A stretch of DNA of 64,000 nucleotides from Mesorhizobium norvegicum (GCF_004919685.1 NZ_SMYZ01000003.1:1-64000); one strand, 5' to 3'; shown: positions 15,857 through 25,453, counted from the first letter of the stretch. Notes: a model not told the origin generated them from the letters alone. Translations and numbers: made by a program.

Positions 15857-16618
15857 ATGTCTGTATTTTCGTTGTTGGCGCAGCATGCCGACATGGCCGT
15901 GCACAATCTGCATGTCGCAGGTGCCATGGTTTCGGATGCTGCATTGCATGGCAAGCTCGCCGTCGAGCATGCCTCCGACCATCTCGTTGTCCTGGCGCAA
16001 GCGGACAGCGGGCCGATCACCGTCGATCAGTTCAAGGAAAAGCTGAAGGACGTTCAGCAGGAAGAGCAGCTCGGCTGGCTGACCGCGATCGGCAAGTACT
16101 TCATCGGTATCTTCCAGAAGGGCGGCGAGGTGTTCGCCGGCTTCGTCACCGGCATCATTCCGACGCTGGTGGTGCTGATGACGGCCTTCTACGCCGTCAC
16201 CGAACTGGTCGGCGAAGAGCGCGTGCATGGCCTGGCGCGCGGCGCCGGCCGGATCGCGCTGACGCGCTATACGCTATTGCCGCTGCTGGCGGTGTTCTTC
16301 CTCACCAATCCGATGGCCTATACGTTCGGATCGTTCCTGGAAGAAAAGCACAAGCCGGCCTTCTATGACGCGGCCGTGTCTTATGTGCACCCGCCGCTCG
16401 GCCTGTTCCCGCACATCAATCCCGGCGAGTATTTCGTCTGGGGCGGCATTCTCGTCGCGCTGCTGGAGCTGGAGAAGAAGGGCGTCGTCGTCGCCGGCTA
16501 CCACGTCAAGGTGGCGATCTGGTACGCCATCGTCGGCCTCGTCGTCATCCTGCTCAAGGGCATGCTGACCGAACGCATCACCGCCATCATGGCACGCCGC
16601 CAGGGCGTCGAGCTGTAA
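15857..16618 (+). CDS. srlA: PTS glucitol/sorbitol permease IIC component
   Basis: The 253-residue protein has a soluble N-terminal stretch of about 75 residues and several membrane segments. The family signatures are clear around GGEVFAGFVTGIIPTLVVLM and HPPLGLFPHINPGEYFVW. It forms the translocating part of the glucitol PTS with the IIB/C protein encoded 16 bp downstream. The N-terminus is somewhat longer than enteric SrlA (about 187 residues). Confidence 0.85.
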   Translation: MSVFSLLAQHADMAVHNLHVAGAMVSDAALHGKLAVEHASDHLVVLAQADSGPITVDQFKEKLKDVQQEEQLGWLTAIGKYFIGIFQKGGEVFAGFVTGIIPTLVVLMTAFYAVTELVGEERVHGLARGAGRIALTRYTLLPLLAVFFLTNPMAYTFGSFLEEKHKPAFYDAAVSYVHPPLGLFPHINPGEYFVWGGILVALLELEKKGVVVAGYHVKVAIWYAIVGLVVILLKGMLTERITAIMARRQGVEL

Positions 16619-16634
16619 GGGCGGGGAGGACATC

Positions 16635-17633
16635 ATGGCCAAGACATACAAAGCCGTAAGGATCTCCCAGGGCAAAACCGGCTGGGGTGGCCCGCTGGTC
16701 ATCGAGCCGACCGCGCAGCGAAGCAAGGTTGTTTCGGTGACCGGCGGTGGCATTCACCCGGTGGCCCAGCTCATCGCCGATATGACCGGTGCTGAAGCCG
16801 TCGACGGCTTCAGGGCGCCGCCGATCGAAAGCGAGATGGCGGTGGTCGTCGTCGATTGCGGCGGCACCGCACGATGCGGCGTCTATCCGCGCAAGCGCAT
16901 CCCGACCGTCAATCTGACGCCGGTCGGTCAGTCCGGGCCGCTGGCCCAGTTCATCACCGAGGACATCTATGTTTCGGGCGTGAAGCCGGCCAACATCACA
17001 ATGGCGGACGGGTCCGAAACGGTCACGACTGCAGGGGGAGCAGCAGCGATGAGTTCAAGCAACACCAATGCGGCACCACAGCCGCTGCCAAGCGAGGGTG
17101 GGCTGATCGGCCTCATCAGCACGATCGGCCGCGTCATGGGACGTATCGTCGGCATCTTCTTCAATGCCGGCCGCCGCACCATCGATCAGGTCATCCGCAA
17201 CGTGCTGCCGTTCATGGCCTTCGTGACCATGCTCATCGGCCTGATCCTCTACACCGGCATCGGCGATGTGCTGGCACAGCCAATGGGTCCGCTGGCCAAC
17301 AACATCGTCGGCCTGCTGATCATCTCGGCGATCTGCGGCCTGCCGTTCCTGTCGCCCATCCTCGGGCCAGGCGCTGTCATCGCGCAGGTTATCGGCGTTG
17401 CCATCATCGGCCCGCAGATCGCCAACGGCACGATTTCGCCGGCGATGGCACTACCGGCGCTCTTTGCCTACAATACCCAGGTGGGCTGCGACTTCGTCCC
17501 CGTCGGCCTGGCGCTCGGTGAGGCCAAGCCGAAGACGATCGAAATCGGTGTTCCGGCGGTGCTTATCAGCCGCCAGATCATGGGACCGGTCTCGGTGCTG
17601 ATCGCCTGGGTCGTCAGCCTGATCGTGTTCTGA
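16635..17633 (+). CDS. srlE: PTS glucitol/sorbitol IIB (IIBC) component
   Basis: The 332-residue protein has an N-terminal IIB domain, with candidate phospho-Cys in DCGGTARCG (Cys75 and Cys81), and a C-terminal membrane domain with about five segments. The conserved segment SGPLAQFITEDIYVSGVK matches enteric SrlE closely. It receives phosphate from the IIA protein and phosphorylates the hexitol during transport. It is separated from the IIA gene by a dispersed repeat. Confidence 0.87.
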   Translation: MAKTYKAVRISQGKTGWGGPLVIEPTAQRSKVVSVTGGGIHPVAQLIADMTGAEAVDGFRAPPIESEMAVVVVDCGGTARCGVYPRKRIPTVNLTPVGQSGPLAQFITEDIYVSGVKPANITMADGSETVTTAGGAAAMSSSNTNAAPQPLPSEGGLIGLISTIGRVMGRIVGIFFNAGRRTIDQVIRNVLPFMAFVTMLIGLILYTGIGDVLAQPMGPLANNIVGLLIISAICGLPFLSPILGPGAVIAQVIGVAIIGPQIANGTISPAMALPALFAYNTQVGCDFVPVGLALGEAKPKTIEIGVPAVLISRQIMGPVSVLIAWVVSLIVF

Positions 17634-17634
17634 G

Positions 17635-17735
17635 GCAATTCCTGGAAAAGCCCGAAACGGTTTTCCCGGGAAAAGCACCGCTTTCCCGTGGAAATTGCGT
17701 AAAAACAAAGAGATAGAGCGGTTCGCCGCTCTAGA
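17635..17735 (-). repeat. dispersed palindromic repeat (family B), copy 1
   Basis: This element of about 100 bp lies between the IIB and IIA genes. Its recurring blocks are GCAATTCCTGGAAAAG, CGGTTTTCCCGGGAAAAG, AATTGCGTAA and an AGAGCGG/CCGCTCT end. It is the reverse-oriented relative of the elements at 58389-58516 and 52563-52627. Read on the minus strand it encodes the same kind of peptide (SLFLRN...GKA...FPGK) as the 58 kb copy. Confidence 0.75.
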
Positions 17736-17762
17736 GTAAAGTTGGAAAATGAGGTTCGCCAT

Positions 17763-18143
17763 ATGACGGTTCTGTTGAGAACACGGGTCACTGCCATCGG
17801 ACCCGAAGTGGCGGACCTTGCCGAAGGGGGCGTGGTCATCCTGTTCGCGGATGGCTCGCCACCGGAGCTTGCCGAGGTTTCGGTGCTCCACAAGACGGAG
17901 CAGGGACCAAGTGACGGAGCGCCCGCCAAGGGCGCTTCGATCACCCTCGGCCCGGTTGCCGCTGTTATAACGGCGGTCGGCTCCAGCGCTTGGAGCAAGG
18001 TGCTCGAAATGGGCCATGTCGTCATCTCGTTCAATGGCGCCACCGAGGCCGAAAGGCCGGGCGAAATCTGTGCGTCGCAAGTCGACCCGCAAGCGCTCGT
18101 GGCCGCCCTGAAGACCGGCGCGATCATCACCATCGCCGCCTGA
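17763..18143 (+). CDS. srlB: PTS glucitol/sorbitol IIA component
   Basis: The 126-residue IIA protein has its expected phosphorylatable His at position 43 (VSVLHKTE), the same position as in enteric SrlB, and the conserved AVGSSAWSKVLEMGHV segment. It takes phosphate from HPr (encoded 56 bp downstream as part of the HPr-EI fusion) and passes it to the IIB domain. The start is ATG 17763, just after the dispersed repeat; an upstream in-frame start at 17742 lies at the repeat edge and is less likely. Confidence 0.83.
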   Translation: MTVLLRTRVTAIGPEVADLAEGGVVILFADGSPPELAEVSVLHKTEQGPSDGAPAKGASITLGPVAAVITAVGSSAWSKVLEMGHVVISFNGATEAERPGEICASQVDPQALVAALKTGAIITIAA

Positions 18144-18199
18144 CAGCATTCGCGCCACAACCTATATTGGGAGCGGCGCCCAAAACCAGAGTATTTGCC

Positions 18200-20185
18200 A
18201 TGGAACGCTCGACCATCGTCAGAGTGCATGAAGGTTTGCACGCCCGTCCCGCGACGCGGTTCGTCAAGCTCGCCAAGGGGTTCGAATCCGATGTCGAGCT
18301 GGTCAAGGACGGCAAGGCGGTCAGCGCCAAGAGCTCGGTCAAGCTGATGCTGCTGGCGGTCAAGGAGAACCAGGAAGTCACGGTGCGGGCGAACGGCGCC
18401 GACGCCATCGAGGCGCTCGAGGCGCTGATCGGCTATCTCGAGAATCCGAGGGCGGGCCTGGATGATGAAGCTGAGTCGCAGAGCCCGGCGAATGATACCG
18501 GGCAGGAAGTGGCACCCGCGCCAGTGCCCGAATCCGCGCCGGCGGTGCTTGGTCGAGCGAACGGCTTGCGCGGCGTGGCCGCAAGCGAGGGTTTCGCCAT
18601 CGGCCCGGCCTTTGCGCATTTCCCGCCTGATATTGCCGGACAAGGCCGCATGTTGCAGGCCGAGGAGATCGGCGGAGAGATCGACAGGTTCCGCACCGCT
18701 ATCCGCGCGGTCCAGGCGCGCATGGACGATGCGTTGGCGCAGGACAGCCTGTCGGCTGGAGACCGCGGCATTGTCGCCGCACTCCGGGACATTGCCGCCG
18801 ACGACAGTCTGACCGGCGAGGCCGAGGGCCTGATCAAGGGCGGCAACGATGCGATTTCGGCCGTCATCACCGCAGCGTCCACCATCGCCGCCGATTTCAG
18901 TGCCGTCGACGATCACTATCTCAACGCGCGGGCGGACGACGTTCATGCGGTCGGCCGGCAGATCTGCCTGGTGCTGCTAGGTCAGGACGATATCAGCCTC
19001 GAAAACATCCCCGAAGGGGCTATCCTGATTGCCGACGACATCGGTGCCTGGGATCTGGCGCGTGCGCCGCTGAAGCGGATCGGCGGCGTGGTTTGCGGCC
19101 ATGGCGGCGCCACCTCGCACATCGCCATCATTGCCCGCTCGCACGGCATTCCGGCGGTGCTCGGCCTCGGTACCCAGGTCAATGCCTTGCGCACCGCGCG
19201 AGAAGTCGCACTCGACGGCAATGGCGGCCATGTGATCATCGACCCCGACGCGGCGACCCGCGCCGATTTCGCCGGCCGCGTCGAAGCGGCGGCAAAGGAG
19301 CGCGCCGGGCTGACCGTCTTCAAGACGGTGACGCCGAAGCTCGCCGACGGCAGGATCATCGAGGTCGCGGCCAATATCGGCTCGCTTGAGGAAATCGAGG
19401 CGGCACAGGAGGCTGGCGCCATGGGTGTCGGCCTGTTCCGCACCGAGCTTCTGTTCATGCGCCATATGCATCTCCCCTCGGAAGACATGCAGGCGGAAAC
19501 CTATGCGGCGCTGGCCAAGGCCTTTGCGCCGTACCCGGTCATCGTGCGCACGCTCGACATCGGCGGCGACAAGCCGATTGCCGGCATCGAATTTCCAGAC
19601 GAGGAAAACCCTTTCCTCGGCTGGCGCGGCATTCGCATGTGCCTCGACCGGCCCGACATCTTCAAGCGCCAGTTGCGGGCGCTGCTGCGGGCCGCCGTGC
19701 ACGGCAACATCAAGGTGATGCTGCCGATGGTCTCCGACATCGGCGAGGTCAGGCAGACGCGGGTTCTGGTCGAGGAATGCGCCGCCGAACTGAAAGCCGA
19801 AGGGGTGCCGCATGCGACGTTCGATCTCGGCGTGATGATCGAGACCCCGGCTGCCGTGCTGATCGCCCCGGCTTTGGCCAAGGAGGTCGCCTTCTTCTCG
19901 ATCGGCACCAATGATCTCACCCAGTACATCATGGCCGCCGACCGGCTGAACCCGACGGTGGCGAAGCTCAACGACGTCACCAATCCGGCCGTCATGTCGG
20001 CGATCGAAATGACGGCAAAAGCCGGTGTCGCCGCCGGCATCATGGTCGGCATGTGCGGTGAGGCGGCCGGCCGTCCCGACCTTATTGCGACCTTCGTGAA
20101 GATGGGGCTGACCGAACTCTCGATGAGCCCGGCCTCGATCCAGCGCGCCAAGAAGACGATCATGGCGATGGCCGCTGGAGACTAA
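18200..20185 (+). CDS. fused PTS phosphocarrier HPr - enzyme I
   Basis: The 661-residue protein has an HPr domain (1-85) with active His14 in HEGLHARPATR and Ser45/Ser46, then a Pro/Ala/Glu-rich linker (about 90-115). A full enzyme I domain follows, with phospho-His307 in GGATSHIA, PEP-binding FRTELLFM and the catalytic Cys in MCGEAAGRPD. It transfers phosphate from PEP to IIA. Together with the IIA, IIB and IIC genes, this makes a complete sugar-transporting PTS dedicated to this locus, independent of the regulatory PTS-Ntr of most rhizobia. Confidence 0.92.
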   Translation: MERSTIVRVHEGLHARPATRFVKLAKGFESDVELVKDGKAVSAKSSVKLMLLAVKENQEVTVRANGADAIEALEALIGYLENPRAGLDDEAESQSPANDTGQEVAPAPVPESAPAVLGRANGLRGVAASEGFAIGPAFAHFPPDIAGQGRMLQAEEIGGEIDRFRTAIRAVQARMDDALAQDSLSAGDRGIVAALRDIAADDSLTGEAEGLIKGGNDAISAVITAASTIAADFSAVDDHYLNARADDVHAVGRQICLVLLGQDDISLENIPEGAILIADDIGAWDLARAPLKRIGGVVCGHGGATSHIAIIARSHGIPAVLGLGTQVNALRTAREVALDGNGGHVIIDPDAATRADFAGRVEAAAKERAGLTVFKTVTPKLADGRIIEVAANIGSLEEIEAAQEAGAMGVGLFRTELLFMRHMHLPSEDMQAETYAALAKAFAPYPVIVRTLDIGGDKPIAGIEFPDEENPFLGWRGIRMCLDRPDIFKRQLRALLRAAVHGNIKVMLPMVSDIGEVRQTRVLVEECAAELKAEGVPHATFDLGVMIETPAAVLIAPALAKEVAFFSIGTNDLTQYIMAADRLNPTVAKLNDVTNPAVMSAIEMTAKAGVAAGIMVGMCGEAAGRPDLIATFVKMGLTELSMSPASIQRAKKTIMAMAAGD

Positions 20186-20209
20186 ATCTGAGCGGCCGCT
20201 ACCGGCAAT

Positions 20210-21007
20210 CTACGGCAAATGGGCAAGCAAGGTGGCGAAGACCGGCGTCAATTCATCGATCGGGCTCGCCTTGGCGCAGGCCTGAACGATGCGGTCATGA
20301 CGAATATCGGCGGCCAGGATGGCGATCTCCAGCATATCCGGCTCCGGCGCACCGTCCCTGCCGGTGGTTGCCAGGCCGCAGGCCAGAGCGAGCGGCGCCA
20401 GGCAGCTTATGTCGAGCGCCCGGCCGCCCGCCGGCGTTTCCGGCGCGGTCTCGGCAAAGCGAACGGGACGCTGGTTGAGGCACTCGACCAGCAGCGCCGA
20501 ACAGGTGGCCGCGATTGCCTGCAGTCCAGCGCCCGGCGCGGCCAACGCGGCCAAAAGCTCGCCATGCCGCTTGCGCATCGTGGCATGGACGGCCGCGAAA
20601 TCGGCTTCGTGGATGCGAGCATTGTCGATGTTCAGGCCGGCAAGCACTGCCTTGGTCAGATAATACATATCGCGCCGGAACAGGCGCTCGGCGCTCAGCT
20701 GGCGATCCTCGTTGCCGACCGGGAAATAGGTGCCCAGGCCCTTTACGGTCGTGCCGTCCACCTTTATCGGGCGCTCATGCGGGACAAAGGATTCGGCGAT
20801 CGACAGCGCTTCGTCGACGGCACTCGCGGCATGGCTGAGCAGACCTTCGATGCCCTTGCCCGGAAACGGCGGCAGATGGCTGGTTGCTTCGCGCAGCACA
20901 CTGGCGTGGCCACTGCCGTCGTGGCGGCTCTGACGGATGATTTCGCGGACTTCCCGCAACCGGTCCTTCAGGTTGACGCGGACATCTTCGGAGATTTGTC
21001 GGAGCAT
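20210..21007 (-). CDS. hypothetical protein, 265 residues
   Basis: I do not recognise this protein. I took ATG 21007 (MLRQISEDV); the open frame continues upstream through the divergent control region and is probably not coding there. The protein looks soluble and mainly helical, with no signal peptide; it has an Ala-rich C-terminal half and a KVDGTTVKGLGTYFPV segment. It is convergent with the HPr-EI gene (24 bp apart) and divergent from the SorC regulator, with a palindrome between them, so it is probably part of the PTS regulon. Confidence 0.6.
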   Translation of the reverse strand: MLRQISEDVRVNLKDRLREVREIIRQSRHDGSGHASVLREATSHLPPFPGKGIEGLLSHAASAVDEALSIAESFVPHERPIKVDGTTVKGLGTYFPVGNEDRQLSAERLFRRDMYYLTKAVLAGLNIDNARIHEADFAAVHATMRKRHGELLAALAAPGAGLQAIAATCSALLVECLNQRPVRFAETAPETPAGGRALDISCLAPLALACGLATTGRDGAPEPDMLEIAILAADIRHDRIVQACAKASPIDELTPVFATLLAHLP

Positions 21008-21073
21008 CGCGGATCGCCTCGAAATTGCTGCGGATGGCCACCAACCGGGGGCGGCGGCCACCTCTACATTGTT

Positions 21074-21097
21074 CCTATCGATTGGTAGATCAATAGG
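21074..21097. promoter_or_regulatory. 24-bp imperfect palindrome, likely operator of the SorC regulator
   Basis: The palindrome has arms CCTAT (21074-21078) and ATAGG (21093-21097) with further matched ATTG/CAAT positions inside. It lies 67 bp upstream of the divergent hypothetical gene and 69 bp upstream of the SorC gene. Size, symmetry and position fit an autoregulated divergent operator. Confidence 0.5.
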
Positions 21098-21165
21098 CGA
21101 TACTAGACCAGCATGCAGAATCGGCGACGGCACGCTCGTCCGTCGCCGCAGGGGGAGAGACAGGC

Positions 21166-22176
21166 GTGGGCAGGCGACGACAGGGCGAAGGCGAAGACGG
21201 GCGAGGCGCGGCAACCGAGCAGGTCGCCAGCGAAAGCCGGACGGATCGCCTCAGGATCCGCGCCGCCTGGATGTATTTTGTCGAGCAGATGACGCAGAAC
21301 GAGATCGCCGATGTGCTTGGCGTCGGCCGCGTTACCATTGTGCGCATGCTGGCGGACGCCCGTGCGCGCAACGAGGTGAAGATCAGCATCGAGAGCGAAT
21401 TGTCTGAGATCGTGCGGCTGGAGCGCGCGCTGGAAAAGACCTTCGGGTTGCAGCAGGCGCTGGTGGCGCCGCTTTCCACGCCCGACGCCGATCCGATACC
21501 GGCGATCAGCGCCAAAACGGGCAGTTTCCTGTCGGACACGATGAAGTCCGGCATGCGGGTCGGCGTCGGTTGGGGTCAGACGCTGTTCTCGAGCCTGCCC
21601 TTCATCAGCGCCAAGTCGCTCACCGACTTCAAGGTCATTTCGCTGCTTGGCGGTGTCGGCGTCGTGCGCCGATACAACCCCGCCGAGTTCGCCTGGCGCT
21701 TCGCCCAAATCTTCCAGGGCGACGGTTATCTGATCCCGACGCCGGCCGTCGTCGACAGCGTCGAGACCAAGATCGCGCTGGTCGAGCGCTGCGGCTTGCA
21801 GGAGGTTTTTGAAATGGCCAACGTGCTCGATGCCGTTCTGCTGAGCGTCGGCGGCATCGCCTCGGCCACCACCTTCTCTCGCGGCGGCTTTCTCAAGGAA
21901 GCGGATCGGGAGGCACTGCTTGCGCGTGGCGCCGTTGGCGACCTTCTGTTCCATTTCTTCGACCGCAATGGCGATCTGGTCGACCATCCCGTCAACAGCC
22001 ACGTGATGTCGGTGGATGTCGACCGTCTGCGCAAGGCGCCGATCCGCATCCTCACCTCCGGCGGTGCGGAGAAGACCGAGGCGCTGCTCGGCGCCATGAC
22101 CCTCATCGCCCCGACCATCCTGATCACCGACGAGGAAAGCGCGCGGCGCATGCTGGAAGCGGTCAGCGGAGGCTGA
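21166..22176 (+). CDS. SorC-family sugar-binding transcriptional regulator
   Basis: The 336-residue protein has an N-terminal helix-turn-helix ([20 protein letters not shown], about residues 42-61) and a SorC effector domain ([12 protein letters not shown], then [15 protein letters not shown]). The start is GTG 21166 behind a GGGGGAG site. It resembles polyol regulators such as EryD. It probably governs the glucitol-type PTS operon upstream and perhaps the convergent aldolase/kinase operon, which it overlaps by 14 bp at the 3' ends. Confidence 0.87.
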   Translation: MGRRRQGEGEDGRGAATEQVASESRTDRLRIRAAWMYFVEQMTQNEIADVLGVGRVTIVRMLADARARNEVKISIESELSEIVRLERALEKTFGLQQALVAPLSTPDADPIPAISAKTGSFLSDTMKSGMRVGVGWGQTLFSSLPFISAKSLTDFKVISLLGGVGVVRRYNPAEFAWRFAQIFQGDGYLIPTPAVVDSVETKIALVERCGLQEVFEMANVLDAVLLSVGGIASATTFSRGGFLKEADREALLARGAVGDLLFHFFDRNGDLVDHPVNSHVMSVDVDRLRKAPIRILTSGGAEKTEALLGAMTLIAPTILITDEESARRMLEAVSGG

Positions 22177-23014
22177 ACCTGTCCGTGATGTAGTCCGGCC
22201 AAGCCTGCTGTTCATCGAAAACGGCGTCGAGATTTGATGTGTTCGCCAATATTCCGCTGAGCACCAGTGCCGTGGCGATGCCGGCACCATTGCCGCCTGA
22301 TATGTCGTGTTCGACGCTGTCGCCGACGCAGACCACGGTGCTACGGTCCGGCTTGCCGGCCAGCGCCAGTGCTGTGTCGAAAATCGCCTTGTAGGGTTTG
22401 CCGATGCGGGTGACGCTGCCGCCAAGGCTTTCGTAGAGATCGGCGATCTCGCCGGCGCCGAAGCGGGGGCCGACAGCCGTCAGCATGATCCTGTCGGGAT
22501 TGGTGCAGAAGCACGGCACTTGTCGCGCCGCAGCTGGGGCAAGCAGCCGGCGGTAATGGTCGAGGTCGTAGCGGTCACCCTCGCTGGCCGAGATCAGCAC
22601 CAGTTCGGCGTCTTCACCGGCCTCCGTCAGCACGAAGGGTAGGCCGTCGATCGCGGTGTGGTCGCTGTCGCGGCTGATCAGCAGGCATTGTGTCCCGAGG
22701 CGCAGCTTTCCCGTTGCCGCCATATCATTAAAGGATCGCCACGCCACCTCGCCGGAAGAGACGAAATGGTCCCAGCTTCCCGGTTCGAAGCCGAGTTTCA
22801 TGAGCCGGCTTTCATTGGGTCGTGCCCGCTTGCCGGAATTGGAAATCAGCACCACGGTCTTGCCGGCGCGTTTCAGCGTCGACAGGGCCGCCACCGCGCC
22901 TGGATAAGGGGCGGAGCCGTCATGCAGCACGCCGAACTGGTCGAGCAGGAACACTGCATAGCGCTCCGCGAGCGGCCCGATGCCGTCGAGACGTTCGGCC
23001 CGTTTCGCACTCAT
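22163..23014 (-). CDS. HAD-superfamily class IIA (NagD-like) hydrolase
   Basis: The 283-residue protein has motif [12 protein letters not shown], motif II ISNSGKR and motif [15 protein letters not shown], giving the class IIA cap arrangement of NagD-type sugar-phosphate phosphatases. It is the last gene of the aldolase-kinase-HAD operon and overlaps the FGGY kinase gene by 4 bp. It may clear accumulating phosphosugars; the substrate is unknown. Confidence 0.85.
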   Translation of the reverse strand: MSAKRAERLDGIGPLAERYAVFLLDQFGVLHDGSAPYPGAVAALSTLKRAGKTVVLISNSGKRARPNESRLMKLGFEPGSWDHFVSSGEVAWRSFNDMAATGKLRLGTQCLLISRDSDHTAIDGLPFVLTEAGEDAELVLISASEGDRYDLDHYRRLLAPAAARQVPCFCTNPDRIMLTAVGPRFGAGEIADLYESLGGSVTRIGKPYKAIFDTALALAGKPDRSTVVCVGDSVEHDISGGNGAGIATALVLSGILANTSNLDAVFDEQQAWPDYITDRFSLR

Positions 23015-24297
23015 AGGAGCCCCGCCTGGCTCGCGCCCATCATCGCCAGTCGTGCCGTGCCGGCGGCGGCCTCATCGGAAAGCGCGGGGAGGAAATCGAC
23101 GCCGAGCTTGCGCTGCCGGATTGCCGTCCAGGCCGGGTTTGCGGCGCCGCCACCGACGCTCCTGACCGATGTCAGCGCAGGCGCGCCGAGTTCGGCAAGC
23201 CTGTCATAGCCGAGCGCTTCGATGGCGGCGATGCCCTCGAACATCGCTTTCAGATAGTCCGCGTCATCCGCTGGCCGTGGCGCAAGGCGTGGCGGCAGCG
23301 CCGGATCGGCGATCGGGAAGCGTTCACCTGATGTGCTGAGCGGGTAGTAGTCGAGGCCGGTCGTGGTCGTGGGGTCGATTGCGGTGCTGAGTTCGATGAT
23401 ACGCGCCAGCGGAAAATGCTGGGCGAGCACCTTGCCGCCGGAATTCGACGCCCCGCCCGCCAGCCAGGCGTTGCCGAGCCGATGGCTGTAGATGCCGAAG
23501 CGCGGCGCCGAGATCGGCCGGTCGGAGAGGATCTTGATGGTCAGCGAGGATCCCAGCGCCGTGACGCCGTCGCCGATGGCCGCGGCACCGGTCGCCAGGA
23601 ACGAGGCGCAGCCATCCGTGGTGCCGGCGACAACGGCCACATCGCGCGGCAAGCCGAACAGCTCAGCCGCGGCTGCGGTGAGGGTGCCGGTGACATCGCC
23701 GGGCTCGACGACGCGCGGCAGCAGCTCCATGCGCATTCCGGCCGCCGCGATCCAGTCCGGCCAGTGCCGGGCCTCGACGTCATAGCCTGTCTTCAGCGCA
23801 TTGTTCTCGTCGCTGACATCGAAGCGGCCGGAGAAGTTTCCGGCGATCCAGTCGGCTTGGTGCAGCACTGCCGCAATGCCGGGCGCGCTCTGGAAGCGCA
23901 GGGCCTTGGCGAGGCCGGATGTCGCTCCGTGCGCGGCACTTGCAGCCGGCGCCTCGCGGGCGATCGCGGCCAGGATGTCATCATCGGCGACCTTGTCGTT
24001 GTACATAAGCGGCTCGGCCAGCGGTCGCCCGGCTTTATCGACCGGCAGCAGCGTGCCCGACGTGCCATCGATAGCGATGGCGCGGACCGCTGCGCGGTCA
24101 ATGCCGGAAAGCAGTTCCGTCAGCGCTGCGCCAACCGCTGACCACCACACAGCGGGATCGCGCGGGTTCCGGCCGAACCTGTCGAGCGGAACGGCGGAAT
24201 GCCCGGCTAGGGAGAAATCCGGGCGCATGGCGACAGCGCGCGCACCTGACGTGCCGATGTCGATGCCTATGGCAAGTGACATCACATCTTCTGTCAT
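23011..24297 (-). CDS. FGGY-family carbohydrate kinase
   Basis: The 428-residue kinase begins with the phosphate-1 motif [12 protein letters not shown], has [13 protein letters not shown] and carries the C-terminal [13 protein letters not shown]-binding segment. It phosphorylates a sugar or polyol. It lies between a class II aldolase and a HAD phosphatase in one operon, with 3 bp and a 4-bp overlap respectively. The likely flow is ketose phosphorylation then aldol cleavage; L-ribulose, L-fuculose, xylulose or apulose could fit. Confidence 0.87.
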   Translation of the reverse strand: MTEDVMSLAIGIDIGTSGARAVAMRPDFSLAGHSAVPLDRFGRNPRDPAVWWSAVGAALTELLSGIDRAAVRAIAIDGTSGTLLPVDKAGRPLAEPLMYNDKVADDDILAAIAREAPAASAAHGATSGLAKALRFQSAPGIAAVLHQADWIAGNFSGRFDVSDENNALKTGYDVEARHWPDWIAAAGMRMELLPRVVEPGDVTGTLTAAAAELFGLPRDVAVVAGTTDGCASFLATGAAAIGDGVTALGSSLTIKILSDRPISAPRFGIYSHRLGNAWLAGGASNSGGKVLAQHFPLARIIELSTAIDPTTTTGLDYYPLSTSGERFPIADPALPPRLAPRPADDADYLKAMFEGIAAIEALGYDRLAELGAPALTSVRSVGGGAANPAWTAIRQRKLGVDFLPALSDEAAAGTARLAMMGASQAGLL

Positions 24298-24300
24298 TTG

Positions 24301-25344
24301 CTAGCTGCCGGCCGCGTTGAGCTTCTGGCGATACTGCTCTGCGTCCCAATTGACCAGCTCGTCATTCTCGGCGGCGGTGAGATAGTTCAGCCGCGCCGCG
24401 ATGTCGACGCGCGCCGTCACATCGGCGAGGCAGCGTTGCATGGCGTCCGCGCCGGCACTGGCGTCGCCGCGCATCAGCACGCCAGTGGCGGGAAACAGGA
24501 TCGCCGCCGGCGGCGCGCCCAGCCGTGCGATGACATCGGCCACGGTCTCGCCAGGCTTCGCCACGACCGAGCCCTGGCCGAGGAAGATGACATGGTCCGG
24601 ATAGAGGCTGCCGGCCTCCGCCATGCGGCGGCTTTCTGGGTCGAGCGCGACCGCATGCGCTTCGACATCGGCCGGCAATCTATAACCGCTGTCGCCGGCA
24701 AGCCCCGTCAAAGCCGCAAGGTCGGGTGCGGCGGTCGCGCGCGCCGGCCGGGCCAGCAGCGACCGGACGCGGCGCAGCAGAAGCTCCGCCCCGGCGACGG
24801 TTTCGGCGGCGACGACCAGTCCGTGATTGCCAAGGATCAGCACGTCGACATCAGGCCGAAGCTTTTCGGCAATGCCGCGGGCAAGCGGCAGGCCTGGCCG
24901 GAAATAGGGCACATACGCCCATTCGATGCCATCGAGCCGCCTGGCGACCTCGACCTCGCCATCGGCCTGCACGGCAAGCGAGATGGTGTCGACGCAATGG
25001 ACGTGCAGAACGACGCGCTGCGGCATCAAGGCGTGCACCGTGGTCTCGATCGACGGACGCAAGCCGCGCGGGTTGAGCGCCGCAATGGTGAAACCCTGCG
25101 GCTGGTCGGCGGCGCGGTCGCGCTGCTCGACGGCCCTAAGCAGCGGCGCCATCGCCACCGGTACCATGATGTCGTCGGTGAGCGCGTCCTTCAGCCAGGT
25201 GCCGGAGGCCTTGATCCACAACGTGTCGCCGGCCTTCAGCGAGGTGTTGCCGCCTGCCGCCTGGGTCAGATGCGGGCTCTGCCCGATGCTGGCCGAAAGC
25301 GCCCGCAAGGCGGTCAGTTCCTGCGCGTCAGCTTGGGTCGCCAT
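24301..25344 (-). CDS. class II aldolase/adducin-family protein
   Basis: The 347-residue protein has AGGNTS near residue 30, SGTWLKD, HVHCVDT (Zn-binding His pair) and LGNHGLVV (third His), the layout of Zn-dependent class II sugar-phosphate aldolases. It is longer than FucA (about 215) and resembles the aldolase half of bifunctional rhamnulose-phosphate aldolase/dehydrogenase proteins, with the dehydrogenase half absent. GGAGGAG precedes the ATG. It heads the operon with the FGGY kinase and HAD genes, divergent from the DeoR operon. Confidence 0.85.
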   Translation of the reverse strand: MATQADAQELTALRALSASIGQSPHLTQAAGGNTSLKAGDTLWIKASGTWLKDALTDDIMVPVAMAPLLRAVEQRDRAADQPQGFTIAALNPRGLRPSIETTVHALMPQRVVLHVHCVDTISLAVQADGEVEVARRLDGIEWAYVPYFRPGLPLARGIAEKLRPDVDVLILGNHGLVVAAETVAGAELLLRRVRSLLARPARATAAPDLAALTGLAGDSGYRLPADVEAHAVALDPESRRMAEAGSLYPDHVIFLGQGSVVAKPGETVADVIARLGAPPAAILFPATGVLMRGDASAGADAMQRCLADVTARVDIAARLNYLTAAENDELVNWDAEQYRQKLNAAGS

Positions 25345-25427
25345 GGCGCTTCTCCTCCAACGGCTCGGCCGTGTCCTGCGCGAAATCCCGTTGCCGGGAT
25401 CGAATTGGCGCTGATATCGCAGATACG

Positions 25428-25453
25428 AGTGATCTACGTCAACAGTGATCTAC
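25428..25453. promoter_or_regulatory. tandem direct repeat in the divergent promoter region, probable DeoR operator
   Basis: The 10-mer AGTGATCTAC occurs twice, at 25428-25437 and 25444-25453, spaced 16 bp start to start. It lies in an AT-richer patch between the class II aldolase gene (start 25344) and the DeoR-type gene (start 25538). DeoR-family regulators often bind tandem repeats of this size. Confidence 0.5.
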
